The notes under the pieces were generated by a model, which saw only the letters and a list, made by a program, of their open reading frames with translations, did not search any database and was not told where the DNA came from. A stretch of DNA of 64,000 bases from Ectocarpus siliculosus (Eukaryota > Sar > Phaeophyceae > Ectocarpales > Ectocarpaceae). The position numbers and the translations under genes are program-made. The number at the start of each line of letters is the position of its first letter. Within the stretch, counting starts at the first letter, position 1. Positions 1 to 11,801 of this stretch are shown here, one piece after another. Location of the stretch: positions 6,891,540 through 6,955,539 of the forward strand of contig FN649751.1 of assembly GCA_000310025.1 (NCBI GenBank). The letters are read 5' to 3'.

Positions 1-384
1 CTGGATGAACAAATTCCCCAGATGCGCACGCGAAATTCTACACATATCAACGGCTGCTGACGGATGTAGACAGGGAATTGTGGGCAGAAACAGTTGGACA
101 AATCTACCCCATAGAACCAGCGTAGCGTAGACACAAGCGAAGTGAGTTCATCCGGGATGCCTGCACCGGTTGCTGTCGAAAGGTTCACGGGAAGAATGTG
201 ATCACCGACACTCATCAAATTCATCAATCGATTCGGATAGGCACTGCAGCCAACTCGATGTGAGCCCCTTACGATTCGTTTACCCAATCAAAAACGGACG
301 TCAGCGGGCAAAAGCGAGCTAGGCTTTCCAAAAAATATTCCATATCCGACCTAACCTTGCATGAAACGAAATGCTATTATGAAT
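1..384. other. 3' flank, no gene seen
   Basis: No exon-like reading frame with splice signals and no repeat was recognised here. It lies downstream of the stop codon of the minus-strand rubredoxin gene, so the part next to that gene is presumably its 3' untranslated region. Confidence 0.4.
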
Positions 385-3300
385 TTAATCGTCGTCCATG
401 CTTGACTCCAAGAACTTGTTCTTGCCCGCTCCACACTCTGGGCACTTGAAGTCGTCCCCGAAAAACTTGAATTCTCGCCCCTTGGCTACGAACATCTTGT
501 ACCTGTGTAGGGGGAGAGAGACGCCAAGAAGCGAGGGGGTTTGTGTGCGCTTTACTTGACCGTTGCAGCATCTTCCTGTTCTTTGTCGTGCGTCTTCGCC
601 GTATCTTGAGGGTTTCCCTTGTGGCCGGAATTCGTTCCGGATTGGTAAATTACTCTTATCACTTGCCGCAAGTAACGAGAACAAGAGATGGGGCCAACAA
701 AGCCGTTGCATTGACTCATCCGTCAGGGGGGGGGGGGGTGTACTCATAGTCGTGCATGCCGTAGTTGTTAGACCATTGACCTCGCATGGGAAGGGGTAAA
801 GAGGGAAAAATGAGAGACAAGTGACCAGAGTGACTCAAGCACAATATTCAATATTCTGCCCGTCAATGAAACGAGCCACGCAGTTTCCTGCCGTTTGACG
901 ACCGTTTGTACACTTCAAAGGGGCCCCGTGGGAGTAAGGCATGAACATGGGGTGGGGGGGGGCTGCGAGAGAGCCGGTTGTAAGTATCGCCACTTGCAAA
1001 TGTGTCACCATGACGTGGGTGCGTACACCACATCGTGGTCATTCACACTCCGCGAGCTATCACGTTCATCTCGTGGTTCATGGCTCACAACCCGGCATGT
1101 CAACGAAAAGGTCGTTCGTGTCACACCGGTTGGGGCTGGACTGAGACGATCACTTGCCACAAAAACAACCCATTCACCCATCACGATTCACTCAACCCTT
1201 ACAAAAAAAAATGTCCCCCCACACATCCTCTGGCCACAGCATACTTGTCCTCCCGTTTTATAGCCAACACAAAACCAGCAAAAATTTGGCGTTGACGCAC
1301 GGTATGACTCATTATCCCTTTCATTTTTACTGGTCCCGACGCCACCAGCACGTTCGCACCGGGCAAAACCACGCCAACATGTACGAGAGACAACACCGAA
1401 CGAGAAACAATCACACCTTCAAGAGACCTAGAGCCCGTCTGCTGAAACTATGAAGAGCCGCGGGAGGAGATCGGCTGACAAAGCATATACATATGTAGAT
1501 ATCGTACTCAAGATCGGGACCGAGCAGAGCCAAAAAAGGCGGTACTTCAGTGAACACGCTCTCACCCGCAGACCGTGCACTCGTAGGCCTTGGCCGTCCC
1601 CTCCGCTTCCGGCTCCTTCTCGTCCTGTGGCTCCGTCTTCTTGGCCGCCATGTCCTCCTCCATTGCAGCGAGAGCCTTCGCCGCCTCGGGGTCGGACTCC
1701 GCATCGCCTGTCGGCGGGCCTCCCGTCTGAGAGGGGGGCACCAATTCCCGACGGGGGGGGACGGGGGGGGGTCATCGGCTGGTGAAACTAGGGGTGGGGG
1801 GGATCATGGCACGAAAAATTCACCACCTCCACGAGAAGGCGCCACGATTGACTCCGTCTTGGCTTTCGGCGGTCCGCTGCTCTGTGGGTGCTGTTGCCGA
1901 AAGAGGTACAATATAAGGGGGGATTCATACATCGTGTTCGTTGATACTACGCCCCCTGGACCGATTGATAAAGTTCGATCATTCCCGACGAAGAGGATGG
2001 ACGAAACAAAATCGAACGCTTCTCGGAATGCTCTCGACGACACTGTTAGACCTCGAGGTTAGGCCGCTAACGACCAGCAAAAAACGGCATAAAAACCAGC
2101 CCAAAAAAAACTATTTTTTCTTCATGACTCGGTGGCCGAATATTATTTACTTTGATTTTGAGCAGAAACGGGGGGACGAAGTTCTGGCTCCAGGTGGAGA
2201 GTTGGCTCTGCGTACTCTGCAACACCTGTCTACAGACCGTACTCAAGGGATCCCCAGGATTACATTTCTTCTCTGTCCTCTCAAAGGCCGAGAACATACG
2301 ATTTTCACTGTTTTTTAGAGGGGTTCGGCCAATTGCTCGATTGTCCTCCCTTGAACTTGAAACTCCGTTCCTGGTGATCTCTACCTTTGGTTTCTGCGTA
2401 CACAACGCAAAAAACCGCACCCCAATCCAAGTTGTTGTTGTTGAGGGGCGCGTCCCCCCGTTTGGGCTCTCATGGGCGCAAGTTTTAGAGATGATCGCCT
2501 TAAATCATGGCCGAAAAGAAAAAAAAGAGCACTCCCGAGTATGCTTTTTTCAAGATTTCGATGGTTCACGGCGCCCTTTGAAAGCGTACCGGAGACACGA
2601 TTGGACATGCGCACGAAGGCTCTCGTGGACGACAACTATTATACCTCGCCTTTCAGGTAGAGTGCGAAGCTTACGCTCAGACACTCTGACAAAGGCAGCC
2701 GCTGTCGAGCGCTGCCAAGCGGTGCCGACATTCGTTGCTTTGAAACGGGGCCATATGACACATGTTGAAATTCCACAAAAAAAGGGTGCCGAAATCACGC
2801 GTCATATTCGAGCTTGGTTTCCCCCTTCTCCCGCCATCCACAAGCTGCCACGAGCGATCCTGAGCACATGCGCCACTAGCCCTGCGCACACTGGTTGTCG
2901 GAAGCTATCAACTTTGCTCGTCCTCGATGAACTGGTCCCGATATGTACGTGAGCGTGTTTTGGTGGAAGCAAGAGATTGGGGTCTGATTCGGCTGAAGAA
3001 CTGGCTGCAGGCTCCAACTTCAAGCTTTTTCGAAAACACGTTCATGCACATATCGGTACCATTTCATCGAGAACGAGCAAAGTTGATAGCTTCCGAGAAC
3101 CAGTGTGCGCAGGGCTAGCGGCGCATGCGCTCAGGATCGCCTGTGGCAGCTTGTGGGCGGCCGCAGAAACAGCGCCTGGAACTGCCTCTGATGACACCAT
3201 TTTTTTCGGTCTATTTCCTCGACTCTCATCATACGCATATGTTTCGACTTTGCTGCTGCTGTGAATGCATACATATGCATGCGCTGCTGCTCCAGCTGAT

Positions 3301-6300
3301 GGGTTATACTAGTTCGCCTGGTCCACCAGTGAAGTACGCATGATCCTTTCATGGGTAGTCCGGTGGTTGTGTGTGTTGTGTTGTTGACAAAGTGTACAAG
3401 TTGAGTCATGTATTTTCAGCTGTGTATTTTCAGCGTTTTGGTGACGTAGCCACCTGTTTTTGGGATCGTTGATTGGTCACTTTGAACTGGCTCTAGTCTG
3501 TTGGGCTACCGAGCACGGACACTTTTTTGGCCGAAAAAAACAGGCATGTATGTTACGGCGGTTCAGGGCCGTTACGTACCCGTAGTCACGGGAACTCAAC
3601 AAAATGTGTTACGTACGCGTAATTACGGCAGCATACCGGGGATGAAATCTCGTCGTCCCCGGGGTGCTGAACACCGTATGGGGTGTTGAACACCGTACAA
3701 GTAGGACACAAACGCGATTACAGCAGGTAGAGATAAGGGGTTCAGGGGTTTACATGAGCCTTCCTTGTGTACACGCGTACACGTGTATACGTGTATACTG
3801 CGTGCGTTGGACATGCTGCTTGTGTTCTTCAAGCTTCAAACTTCAAACTGCTTCATATGCCGCAGGGCTGCACAGCAGTTGAGCTGCTGCCGTGGGGGCC
3901 CCGCAGCCTAGAGGTGGGGGTACGTGGGATGGAACTAGTTACGTACGTCTGGAATGTGTTACGGGTAATTATGCGTACCGTCGTAACATACATCCCTGGA
4001 AAAAAATTGTAATCTCGAGGTCTAACGCTTCCAACGCCGCCGCTTTGCGTCACTGGTCACTGGTTTTCTTGCACATTAGTCGAGCCTTAAAATTCCGCCC
4101 AGAGTTGTGACGTCTTCTGCAACACGTACGGTATTGCTTGCCCCGTTGCCATCACCAGCACACGCAAGGATCACCCGTATTTCCAAGGCACGTCGTCCAC
4201 CGAGCCTATCCAACAGTCTCGACAACAGTTCGACACCTACCTTTGACGAGCAACGAGCCAACGAACCAACGAACCAACGGCCACACGATCCGCGTTTGTT
4301 CGCCATTTAAGCCAACGACCATCACCACCCCTACCGTGTAAACCCAAGGAACCCAACGTACCTTGTAGAAGTCGAGCCCCCCAGCTGGGTCATCGTTGTC
4401 CACCATGTCCGTCGCTACCCTAGCTGCCCACTGATCGTCCATTCCGAGCTCTTCCCAGCCCGACTCAAGCATCTCTCCCTCAGGCACGTCGCTGACTGCT
4501 CACGTCAAGTTGCGCCCGATGAAGAAAGAGCAGAAAAAGAGAACATGGGGGTCGGCAAGTGTGCAGGTTCAGCACATTAACGTTTCGTGCAGATCTGACC
4601 TGCACCTACCGCATGAAGGGATAGGCCCACGACAAGACGCCAGACTTATGCTTTCGATAGAGAGGCGAACTGCGAAGGCAGCAGCTTAGCCTCTGGTATT
4701 GGAGAGAGAAATAGAGCATGAGAGGGAGAACGACAAAGGAATCGATCGCTAAGATGCTGACAAGACTCAAGGGTCAGTGTGTGTGTGTGCGGCAGAGCCG
4801 CATGAGGATGCCAACCGAGTACGTTATAGACCTCAAGACTCAACAGCATACCTTGAAAAAAGAAGCAACAAAGAAAAGGCGATGTACATTCATTCCCGAT
4901 GCCGCCGACGCTTGGGCAGCAAGGGTAATGGCTCAAGACCGACAACATTTGTCTACACACACGTTGCAGTTGTGGTGGCGGTGACGATGATGATGACTGG
5001 CGCCAGCTTCACATTGCAACAAAAAACCCAAACTCGACGAACATGAGGCATTCCAATGTATCTCCCTCCTGCATGCTTAGTTGGCTAGCCTGTGAGAACG
5101 GAAGTTCCTTCTCTTTGCACAAGACTTTAGATCGGGTCTTTTATGCGTCAAGACAACACCATCATCAGCAACAACACGCACAACCAATGGTCTGGCTCAA
5201 GCATCGTTTCAAGCAAACCGACGTTTCTTGCCAATGCTGCAGCCAAACACTGGCCCCCGCTGTTCTCTGAGCAGCAGGCAACATACACACTTCAAACACC
5301 CAGACCGCCAAAACAACCGAGCCAATGGTCTGTGTATCATTTCTCACTTGCAGCCCTGAGAGCGGACTCGGCCATATCCCGCTCCTTGATCTTGAGCATG
5401 TTCGCTCCGTCCACCGGGAACGACGACTGCACGTTCTGCCTGAGAGGCTACACATGGGGCAGCAATATAAAACAAAAAAAAAGAGAGCAAGGAGTGCGGA
5501 GATGGTACTAGGACAAACCAGGCAGCACCAGGGATGATCGGACCCTGCAAGGACAGCCGTTGTCGTAGAATGGAAACACATGAGTGTACAGTCGTGCCTC
5601 GCTGAAGGATACCACTATTACAAATACCATTATTGAGAAAAATCCCTTGGTAAAGGACAATTTTTTGTTACCGGCGTGGTGGCTCGCAGAATGTACAACA
5701 TTAGGAGAGGCATCAACGCTAACGACACTTAAGGAACCTTTGAAAAGCCAGGTGTGTCCTCAACCGAGGTTCGACTCTATTCAAAGGTCGGACAGGGACA
5801 AAAGCGCAGAAAACAAAAAAAACGCAAGCTGATGACCTTCCTCCTGTCTTGTTCTTGTACTTTACTTGAGTACATGCTTGCCAGAGCCTTGCCGTCGGGC
5901 CTTGTCTTCATCGTTTCCCGGTCCCCTCTCCCCCTCCTTATTCCAAGTCACTTCCTATACCACCTCTTCACCCCACGTTCTTCCCCCCCCCTACTGTCGC
6001 CTCCTAGTTCACACACACATACACACACCCGTCACGGTGCTTCGCGCTTGGTGATGTGAGAGCCTGGTCCGGCGTGTTCCGTCCCGGCTTCGTAGGGATG
6101 CGAGGTCAACGGTCAAAACGACTACGGCATGCACGGCGATGAGTACACCCCCCCCCAACACGTCGTCCGCAAGACTACCATCTGCCGTACCTCCAACGCC
6201 TCCTGGGCCTTGATGTCTCCCTCGGCAACCAGCCCCCCCAGGAAGAGCAGCTTGGACCGGACGTTCGACTGAGACCTGTCCGTTCGTCTCGTGGCCGCCA

Positions 6301-9300
6301 CCACCAGCTTCACCCCCTGCCAAAACAAAAAAAACAAACAAAACAAACAAAACAAACACGCAGCAAAGAGTCCAGAAACTTGTCGGGGGGAGGCGGAGGG
6401 GGGGGGGGGGAGGGGGGGTGAACTACGCACCTGTGTCTTGGAGCCATCTTTCGCAAAGAGAAATGTCTTGCGGTGTTTTTTTTCAAACACATTCAAAGGG
6501 CTCCACTCCACTGCCAGCAGCAATAACCTGTGACTGAACCTTGAACAACAAGATGAACGATCAACACTCCCGTTCCCCGGTCGCCATCAGTTCGCGAAGC
6601 TTGTCGTCAAGCAAGAATGACGAGAGAACACCAACATCGCCTCGCCCGTACTCCAAACAGACACCCGGCTTGCGTCATCGTCCTGTCCCAAGTTCGCATG
6701 CCGCATCAGATGATCGTGTAAGACATGTGCAACCATTCTGTGTATCTGCACGTTGTATGCATTTTGTCTCCCGACTGCTGTGAGGTGCCTTTGTAGTGCC
6801 TTTGTATCTCACCTTCAACGGGGAGAGTCGGAACTGCTTGAAAATGAACTTGATCGACCTCACGGTCTCCAGGGTTACCGCTTTCTTCCGGCCCACAGCG
6901 AGCATGCACTCCTGCAAAGCATGAATGAGAAGGCGAGTTGGGGGGAGGTCGTCTGAGTGGTTCCCCTATGACCATCATCCAAGCCCATCCCAACACGTGG
7001 CATCAAAGAGTATGAAGATTTCCACAAAGAACACAAGCTGAAAATCTTTTGAGGGACGTGTTTGGGATTGCATGCGGCACAACTCCGCAACGGAGAACGC
7101 GAACGGAACTATCCCCTCCACATTGCACGGATAGTGAGCCACAACTGCTCCATACCGTGTAATTCCCAGGGTATAATGCGCACTGCGATCTGGACCATGA
7201 GTTGGTATGAATGATTGTTCTCGAAAAACTGAAACTCTAGCACTGGGGGTTCACACAAAGGTCAACATCTCACGTACGTACGTGACCGCCCCTCCCTGCG
7301 GCATTGAACGATTGGACGAGCAATCGCAACTCGCTTCACGTAACTCTCCTCTGTTCCACATGAAGCAGCAGTAACGTTCTCCTTGCTCGGCTTTGGTCGG
7401 AGCTTCGGCTCCTCCGCAATACCGGCCCACCCCAAATGGCATCACAAGCCATGCTCTACCAACGTCGGTACCCAACCAAACGCATTCCTCAACCACCCCA
7501 AAAAATCGCACGACCTAAACAATTATCCAGATACACCCCTCTGGACCACCAACCAACCCCTTAGCGTACGTACGATACCTTGAACATGGCTTCTCGGTAC
7601 ATGGCGGGGCCCAGCTTCCCCTTGTACTCCTTGATGCAAAGCTCCATCTCCTTCTCGTCGCCGATGTGGTAGGTCATCTCGTCCGCAAAGGCCTCCACTA
7701 GATCCGTCTGCCGGTTAACGAATGCCGTTCCAGTTACCCACACCCCAGCTACACGTTGAAAATGTGCATGTGTCCCGCGATTTTTCCCCATGTTGTTGGC
7801 GTCCCGTTTCGGTTTTTCGACCCGCAGCAGGCCGGGAAGGAGAACGAACGAAACGGCAAGGGGGGCGACGGGCGAGGTTGGGGGCTGTGAGGAGAAAACC
7901 CCGACCCACAAAACCTCCCACGAAAACAATCAACCCTTCGGGGATTCTAGGCGCACAAAGCCTCTCCTGCCAAGATTCTTGATGACTGCCAAACATGTCG
8001 ACCCGATAGGAACGAAAACCAATGCTCCCGCCCCACGTGGTTTCCGCTGCTGACGACATCGCCCACTACCTCAGAGTACTGCAAACAGCGTGCGCCAACG
8101 ACGTTTTTTTGGCGGGAAGAGACGTACGATACTGCGAGCGACGGCTTTCTTGCCCGACAAGGAGACAATACGTAGACGTAGCTGTCTACCATCCCTTGCC
8201 TGTGACCGTTGCCACGACCAGTCCCCCGAAGAGCAGCTTGTTCTTCCTCGTTAGCGTCGCCTCTCGGCTGTTGGGATCCACCACCTGATTCGTTCTCCTC
8301 TCCTGTCCGCCAGTGAAGCCCTGGTAATCCTCCTGTTGCATCCCCGATGCTGCTCCGATAGCGCCTTCCACCATCTCTGAGACATGTTTGGCGGGCGGGC
8401 GGGCGGGGGGGCGGGGGCGTTAGCAGATCAACTCGATTGCAGCAGTACTACAACGGCAGTCACGTTTTTTGCTTTTGCGTGGAGGATAGAGGAGGGGGCG
8501 TTAGCTGGTACATGCGATTGCAACATAGTGAAATGCGATTGTCACGTCGTTTGGGCCGTTGCTGCTGGTGACTTGACATGGATGAATGCATAGGTCAGAG
8601 GTCCCATTCTTGTCCAAACGTGCCGGGTATCAACTAGACTTGATAATATTCGAACCGACCCCTGTTTCCACGTTTCAAATCTCGCGGATGCTGATACAAC
8701 CCCCCAGCAAAGCTCCCAGTTTTCGCCGCCGCTAAGTGTTTGTTACAGCTAGCTAGTAAAGAGAGAAGAAGGATGGCCATCTCGTGCCAGGCATTCTTTC
8801 GTGGGAGATCGTCTTGTGCACTTCGTTCACCTGGGCCAACACCAGGTGACTGACAAGCGTGCCACAAAATCAAGAGATCGCATAGCCAGCTGGACAGTTT
8901 CGTGCTTTCAGCAGGTGAAAGGTACAATATCAACATTCGAGACCAATCTGCAAATGAGCATCCCAAAACCGAGGACAACTTCCTTTTAGCTACAAACAAC
9001 CCTGGCATTGCGTCAAGAAACGGGGTACGGCAGCAATGCGCACTTGCGGGGCACTTTCAGTGTTGCCATTTTCATCTCTCATCTACATCGCATCGAAAAA
9101 ACAACAGCTACGAAACTCCCTCGACCCCATGAAAAAAACACAGCACCACGCTACAAAAATATGGAGGCGGTTTTCGGTTTCATGGCGGGTTGACAAAAAA
9201 AAAATCAGCACAGGGGAGGCACGTACCGCTGTCGTCATACCCGTCCCCGTCCACACTCATGGACTGCTGCTGCGGAATCCCCTGAACGGGCATCGCCGAA

Positions 9301-9416
9301 GCGACAACCACCCTCGAACCATCCGCTCCTTCGATGCGCACGGGGGCCCCGCCAGATCTCCCTCTCGGACCACCCCCCGCCATCTGCAGCGGTCGGACCG
9401 CCGGCGTTCTCGGTGC
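385..9416 (-). CDS. Rubredoxin-tailed protein, probably plastid (multi-exon)
   Basis: Exons read on the minus strand: 9416-9227, 8376-8200, 7707-7579, 6911-6813, about 6493-6431, 6316-6191, 5435-5348, 4491-4362, 1726-1566 and 502-385 (stop TAA). The last two exons join in phase to make a rubredoxin-like iron site, with YECTVCGYK split by the intron and then DDFKCPECGAGKNKF. These two CxxC pairs should bind one Fe. About 20 residues separate them, fewer than in a classic rubredoxin. The upstream part is mostly helical and charged. It includes RKNKLLFGGLVVATVTG, a possible short membrane segment near residue 110, and ECMLAVGRKKAVTLETV. I do not recognise that part. Three junctions (8200/7707, about 6493, and 5348/4491) are not fully phase-consistent, so a small exon or another splice site is missing. 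The true start is uncertain: M at 9383 is possible, or the 9416 exon continues from an upstream exon with a transit peptide. The 8199 donor looks like GC. Confidence 0.72.
2735..3255. repeat. Large degenerate inverted repeat (foldback-like)
   Basis: The stretch 2836-2966 is about 90% identical to the reverse complement of roughly 3035-3165. Shared blocks include GATCCTGAGC, CTAGCCCTGCGCACACTGG and GGAAGCTATCAACTTTGCTC. Weaker similarity extends outward to about 2735 and 3255 and includes the matched A/T-run blocks near 2778 and 3200. The spacer is only about 70 bases. The element lies in the last large intron of the rubredoxin gene. No transposase frame and no clear target duplication were seen. 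A foldback or MITE-type element is the likeliest origin. Confidence 0.7.
3541..3998. mobile_element. Non-autonomous hAT-type MITE with 8-bp target duplication
   Basis: Both ends read CAGGCATGTATGTTACGGCGG or CAGGGATGTATGTTACGACGG (right end reverse-complemented). They are flanked on both sides by the same eight bases, GAAAAAAA, at 3533-3540 and 3999-4006. An 8-bp duplication and a CAGG-starting terminal repeat are the established signature of the hAT superfamily. The motif GTTACG recurs several times inside both ends, as transposase-binding subterminal repeats do. At 458 bp it has no room for a transposase and none is seen. It sits in the intron between the 4362 and 1726 exons of the rubredoxin gene. 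Confidence 0.85.
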
Positions 9417-11801
9417 CTGGGAAATGAATGAGAGTTGGCGTTTGCGTCGTGGGTGGTGGTGCTGGTGTGGGGGAAGGTGTGCATCTGCACAAGTCGCTCC
9501 TTGTTGGGGTTTGCTGTGCCAGCCTTAATTGTGTTTTGGCTAATCAACCGCCAACAGCAAATAGCAGCCACATCGTATCTGTTGGGTTGTGAGTACGTGG
9601 CAACTGCTCGCGTCGCCGGCCAACAAGAGTGTTCGGTATTGACGGGCGCGGTCCGCCCCACCCCAACAATGCCACCCAGCCTTCAGACGTGCACCCACAG
9701 GCTGCCGGAGGCCAAACCCAATAAGAGGAGTGTATCCTTATTAATGGGCGGGCAGCGCGCCGGTGTATGTCATGCAGCACTTGTGTGGCGTTGTGGTGTG
9801 ATGCAGCAGTACGTCGGATGGCGCCCGTCAAAACAAATGAAATTTCGTTGGCACATCAGCAGCCTTCGGTGTCCACACACCACCTGCTTTGCTGTAGTCT
9901 CCGGCAGTGTATCAGTTCATGCCTTCCGGTTGCGTGGCATTCTTCGCGTTGTGTTGCCAGTGAAGGCAAGTATTGGAACGTTGACACATGCACATATTTC
10001 TCTTGTGCACACATACCGTATATGACACAAGATAACACACCCCCTTGGCCGATTTTCAAAGCTCGATTTCTCAACAGCAGCAAGAGTCACAGCGCCGAAA
10101 ACGGCGGCGTTGGAACCGTCTCGTCGAGAGCTGTTCGAAAAACGTATTGTTTCATTTATGCATCCTCTTCGTCGTGGAGTAATCGAGCTTTGAAAATCGG
10201 CCAAGGGGGTGTGTTATCTTGTGTCATATACGGTATATTGAGGAAACTACGTACCATGTACAAGTAAATTAGCAGTAGTTTTCCGCCACCTCCGTGCATG
10301 TTCCATTACTCTGGGGTATGTATATACATCCGCAACACGCGGGCAGTTCCATAGATGAAAACAACCAAAACAACCTCTCTGTAGTTGTTCTCGGGTCAGG
10401 AATCATGCAACTACATACTGTAAATGGGCTACTGCTGTAGTTACCCGCAGCAGTATCACATCATGGAGTACATACATTCCATCCGGAGGAAAGCAAGCGG
10501 TTGTTGTTTCAATAGCTGCGGCGCGTCGTGGGGGTTGCTATTGCTGTAGCTGGCGACATGCCGACCAGACCAGCAACAAGCCTGCGGTGTGATTCTACTG
10601 CATCCGACATGAAAGTGTGTGGCAGCACGCAGTGCGACCAGCTCGCAATCGGTATGAACACAGCAGTGCTGTTGTGCCCTGGGCGCAGTTGGCGACCATA
10701 AAGCGTGGATGTATATGTACAGCACGGACGGTGTAGACATGGATAAGCATACATAAAACAGGTCGTAGCTATGCTACAACAGCACGCTCGCATGAACGGG
10801 GGTATGTATGTATGTGTTTCACCAGGTTCGTGTGCGTCGAACACTCCCCCTCTTAGGCAACACCTTCCGGATCGGTTGGGTACAAGCGCAACAATGTGTG
10901 TACACAGAGCGTTGGACGCGCGTCGTGTGAAGGCGTGTGTGACGGGAGAGCACTTGCTCCTTCCTACAGCAGTACCAATTGGTTGTACACTCATACATGT
11001 GTGCATACGCGCACAAGCAGCTGTACATTGCAGCTGTGCACGTTTGTTCTTTGCAACAACGCAAAGTGCCCACCACCCATTGAAATTGGTGAGGCACGCA
11101 CACTCGGCGAGCTCACAAGCACATCCAACAGAGATCAGACGAGGCATACATCAGGCGTGCGCAGCCAGCGCCAAAGTAAACAAACACATGATCGATCCTC
11201 GTCGGGCCGTTGAGTTCAACTCGCTGCGGCAGCCACACACGGATCCTCCAACGGGCCGGAGCTCAGACTCCCACACACCTTCGATCGAAGCCCTCCCTTT
11301 GAAGGGCCCAAGACGAAGGCGCTGGCTGAGCTTCCACCGCCGGAAAGTGCCAGAGCCACCACGCCAACAGCGGCCTGTCGCCGCATCATGCCCCGAGCCA
11401 TCGTCCGTTCTTCGTTGTGTGACCCTGTGAAACACACACACGTGTACCGCGCGCGAAGCTTTGCAAGTTGCGTCTCCTGCTGTCTCCGTGGTGCCACACC
11501 TGCTGCCGAGCGATTCGACCACGACCACCTCGGCGTGAAAGACCTCGAGTCTACCTGGAAGCACAAATCAGCTAGACACGCGATCAACCCGAACGTGCGT
11601 GACAGAGACCAGAGCGCAGGACGCAATCGACACCGACGACGTCGGGGGCACAGCCGATGGCAAAGGGGAGGGGCGTCCGCAGTCGGTAACGATTTCAATG
11701 CACAATTTGTGCAACAATGTGCGACAGAGGCAGCAGACTGCTACTGCTGTACATGCCACCACTCCAAACGCCTTCTCTCAGCAGCAGAGGGAGGGGCCAT
11801 C
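9417..11801. other. Intergenic region between two divergent genes
   Basis: This region should hold the promoters and 5' leaders, and perhaps unseen first exons, of the minus-strand rubredoxin gene and the plus-strand amidohydrolase. Apart from the palindromic MITE at 10016-10233, no supported gene was found. Longer frames here, such as minus 10509-11147, have neither recognisable protein features nor splice context. Short TACTGCTGTA/TACAGCAGTA-like motifs recur, for example near 10430, 10966 and 11742. Confidence 0.45.
10016..10233. mobile_element. Palindromic MITE, perfect 53-bp terminal inverted repeats, TA duplication
   Basis: Bases 10016-10068 are a perfect reverse complement of 10181-10233 over 53 bases. 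The arms start CCGTATATGACACAAG. TA stands immediately outside each end, at 10014-10015 and 10234-10235. The 112-bp centre is unique and shows no coding signal. The TA target duplication suggests a Tc1/mariner-type origin, but the terminal sequence is not one I recognise. Identity of the arms suggests recent activity or gene conversion between arms. Confidence 0.85.

Noticed and set aside
10509-11147. 212-codon minus-strand frame in the divergent intergenic region
   Set aside because: Cys/His/Arg-rich by composition, with no spacing that fits a zinc finger and no splice support.
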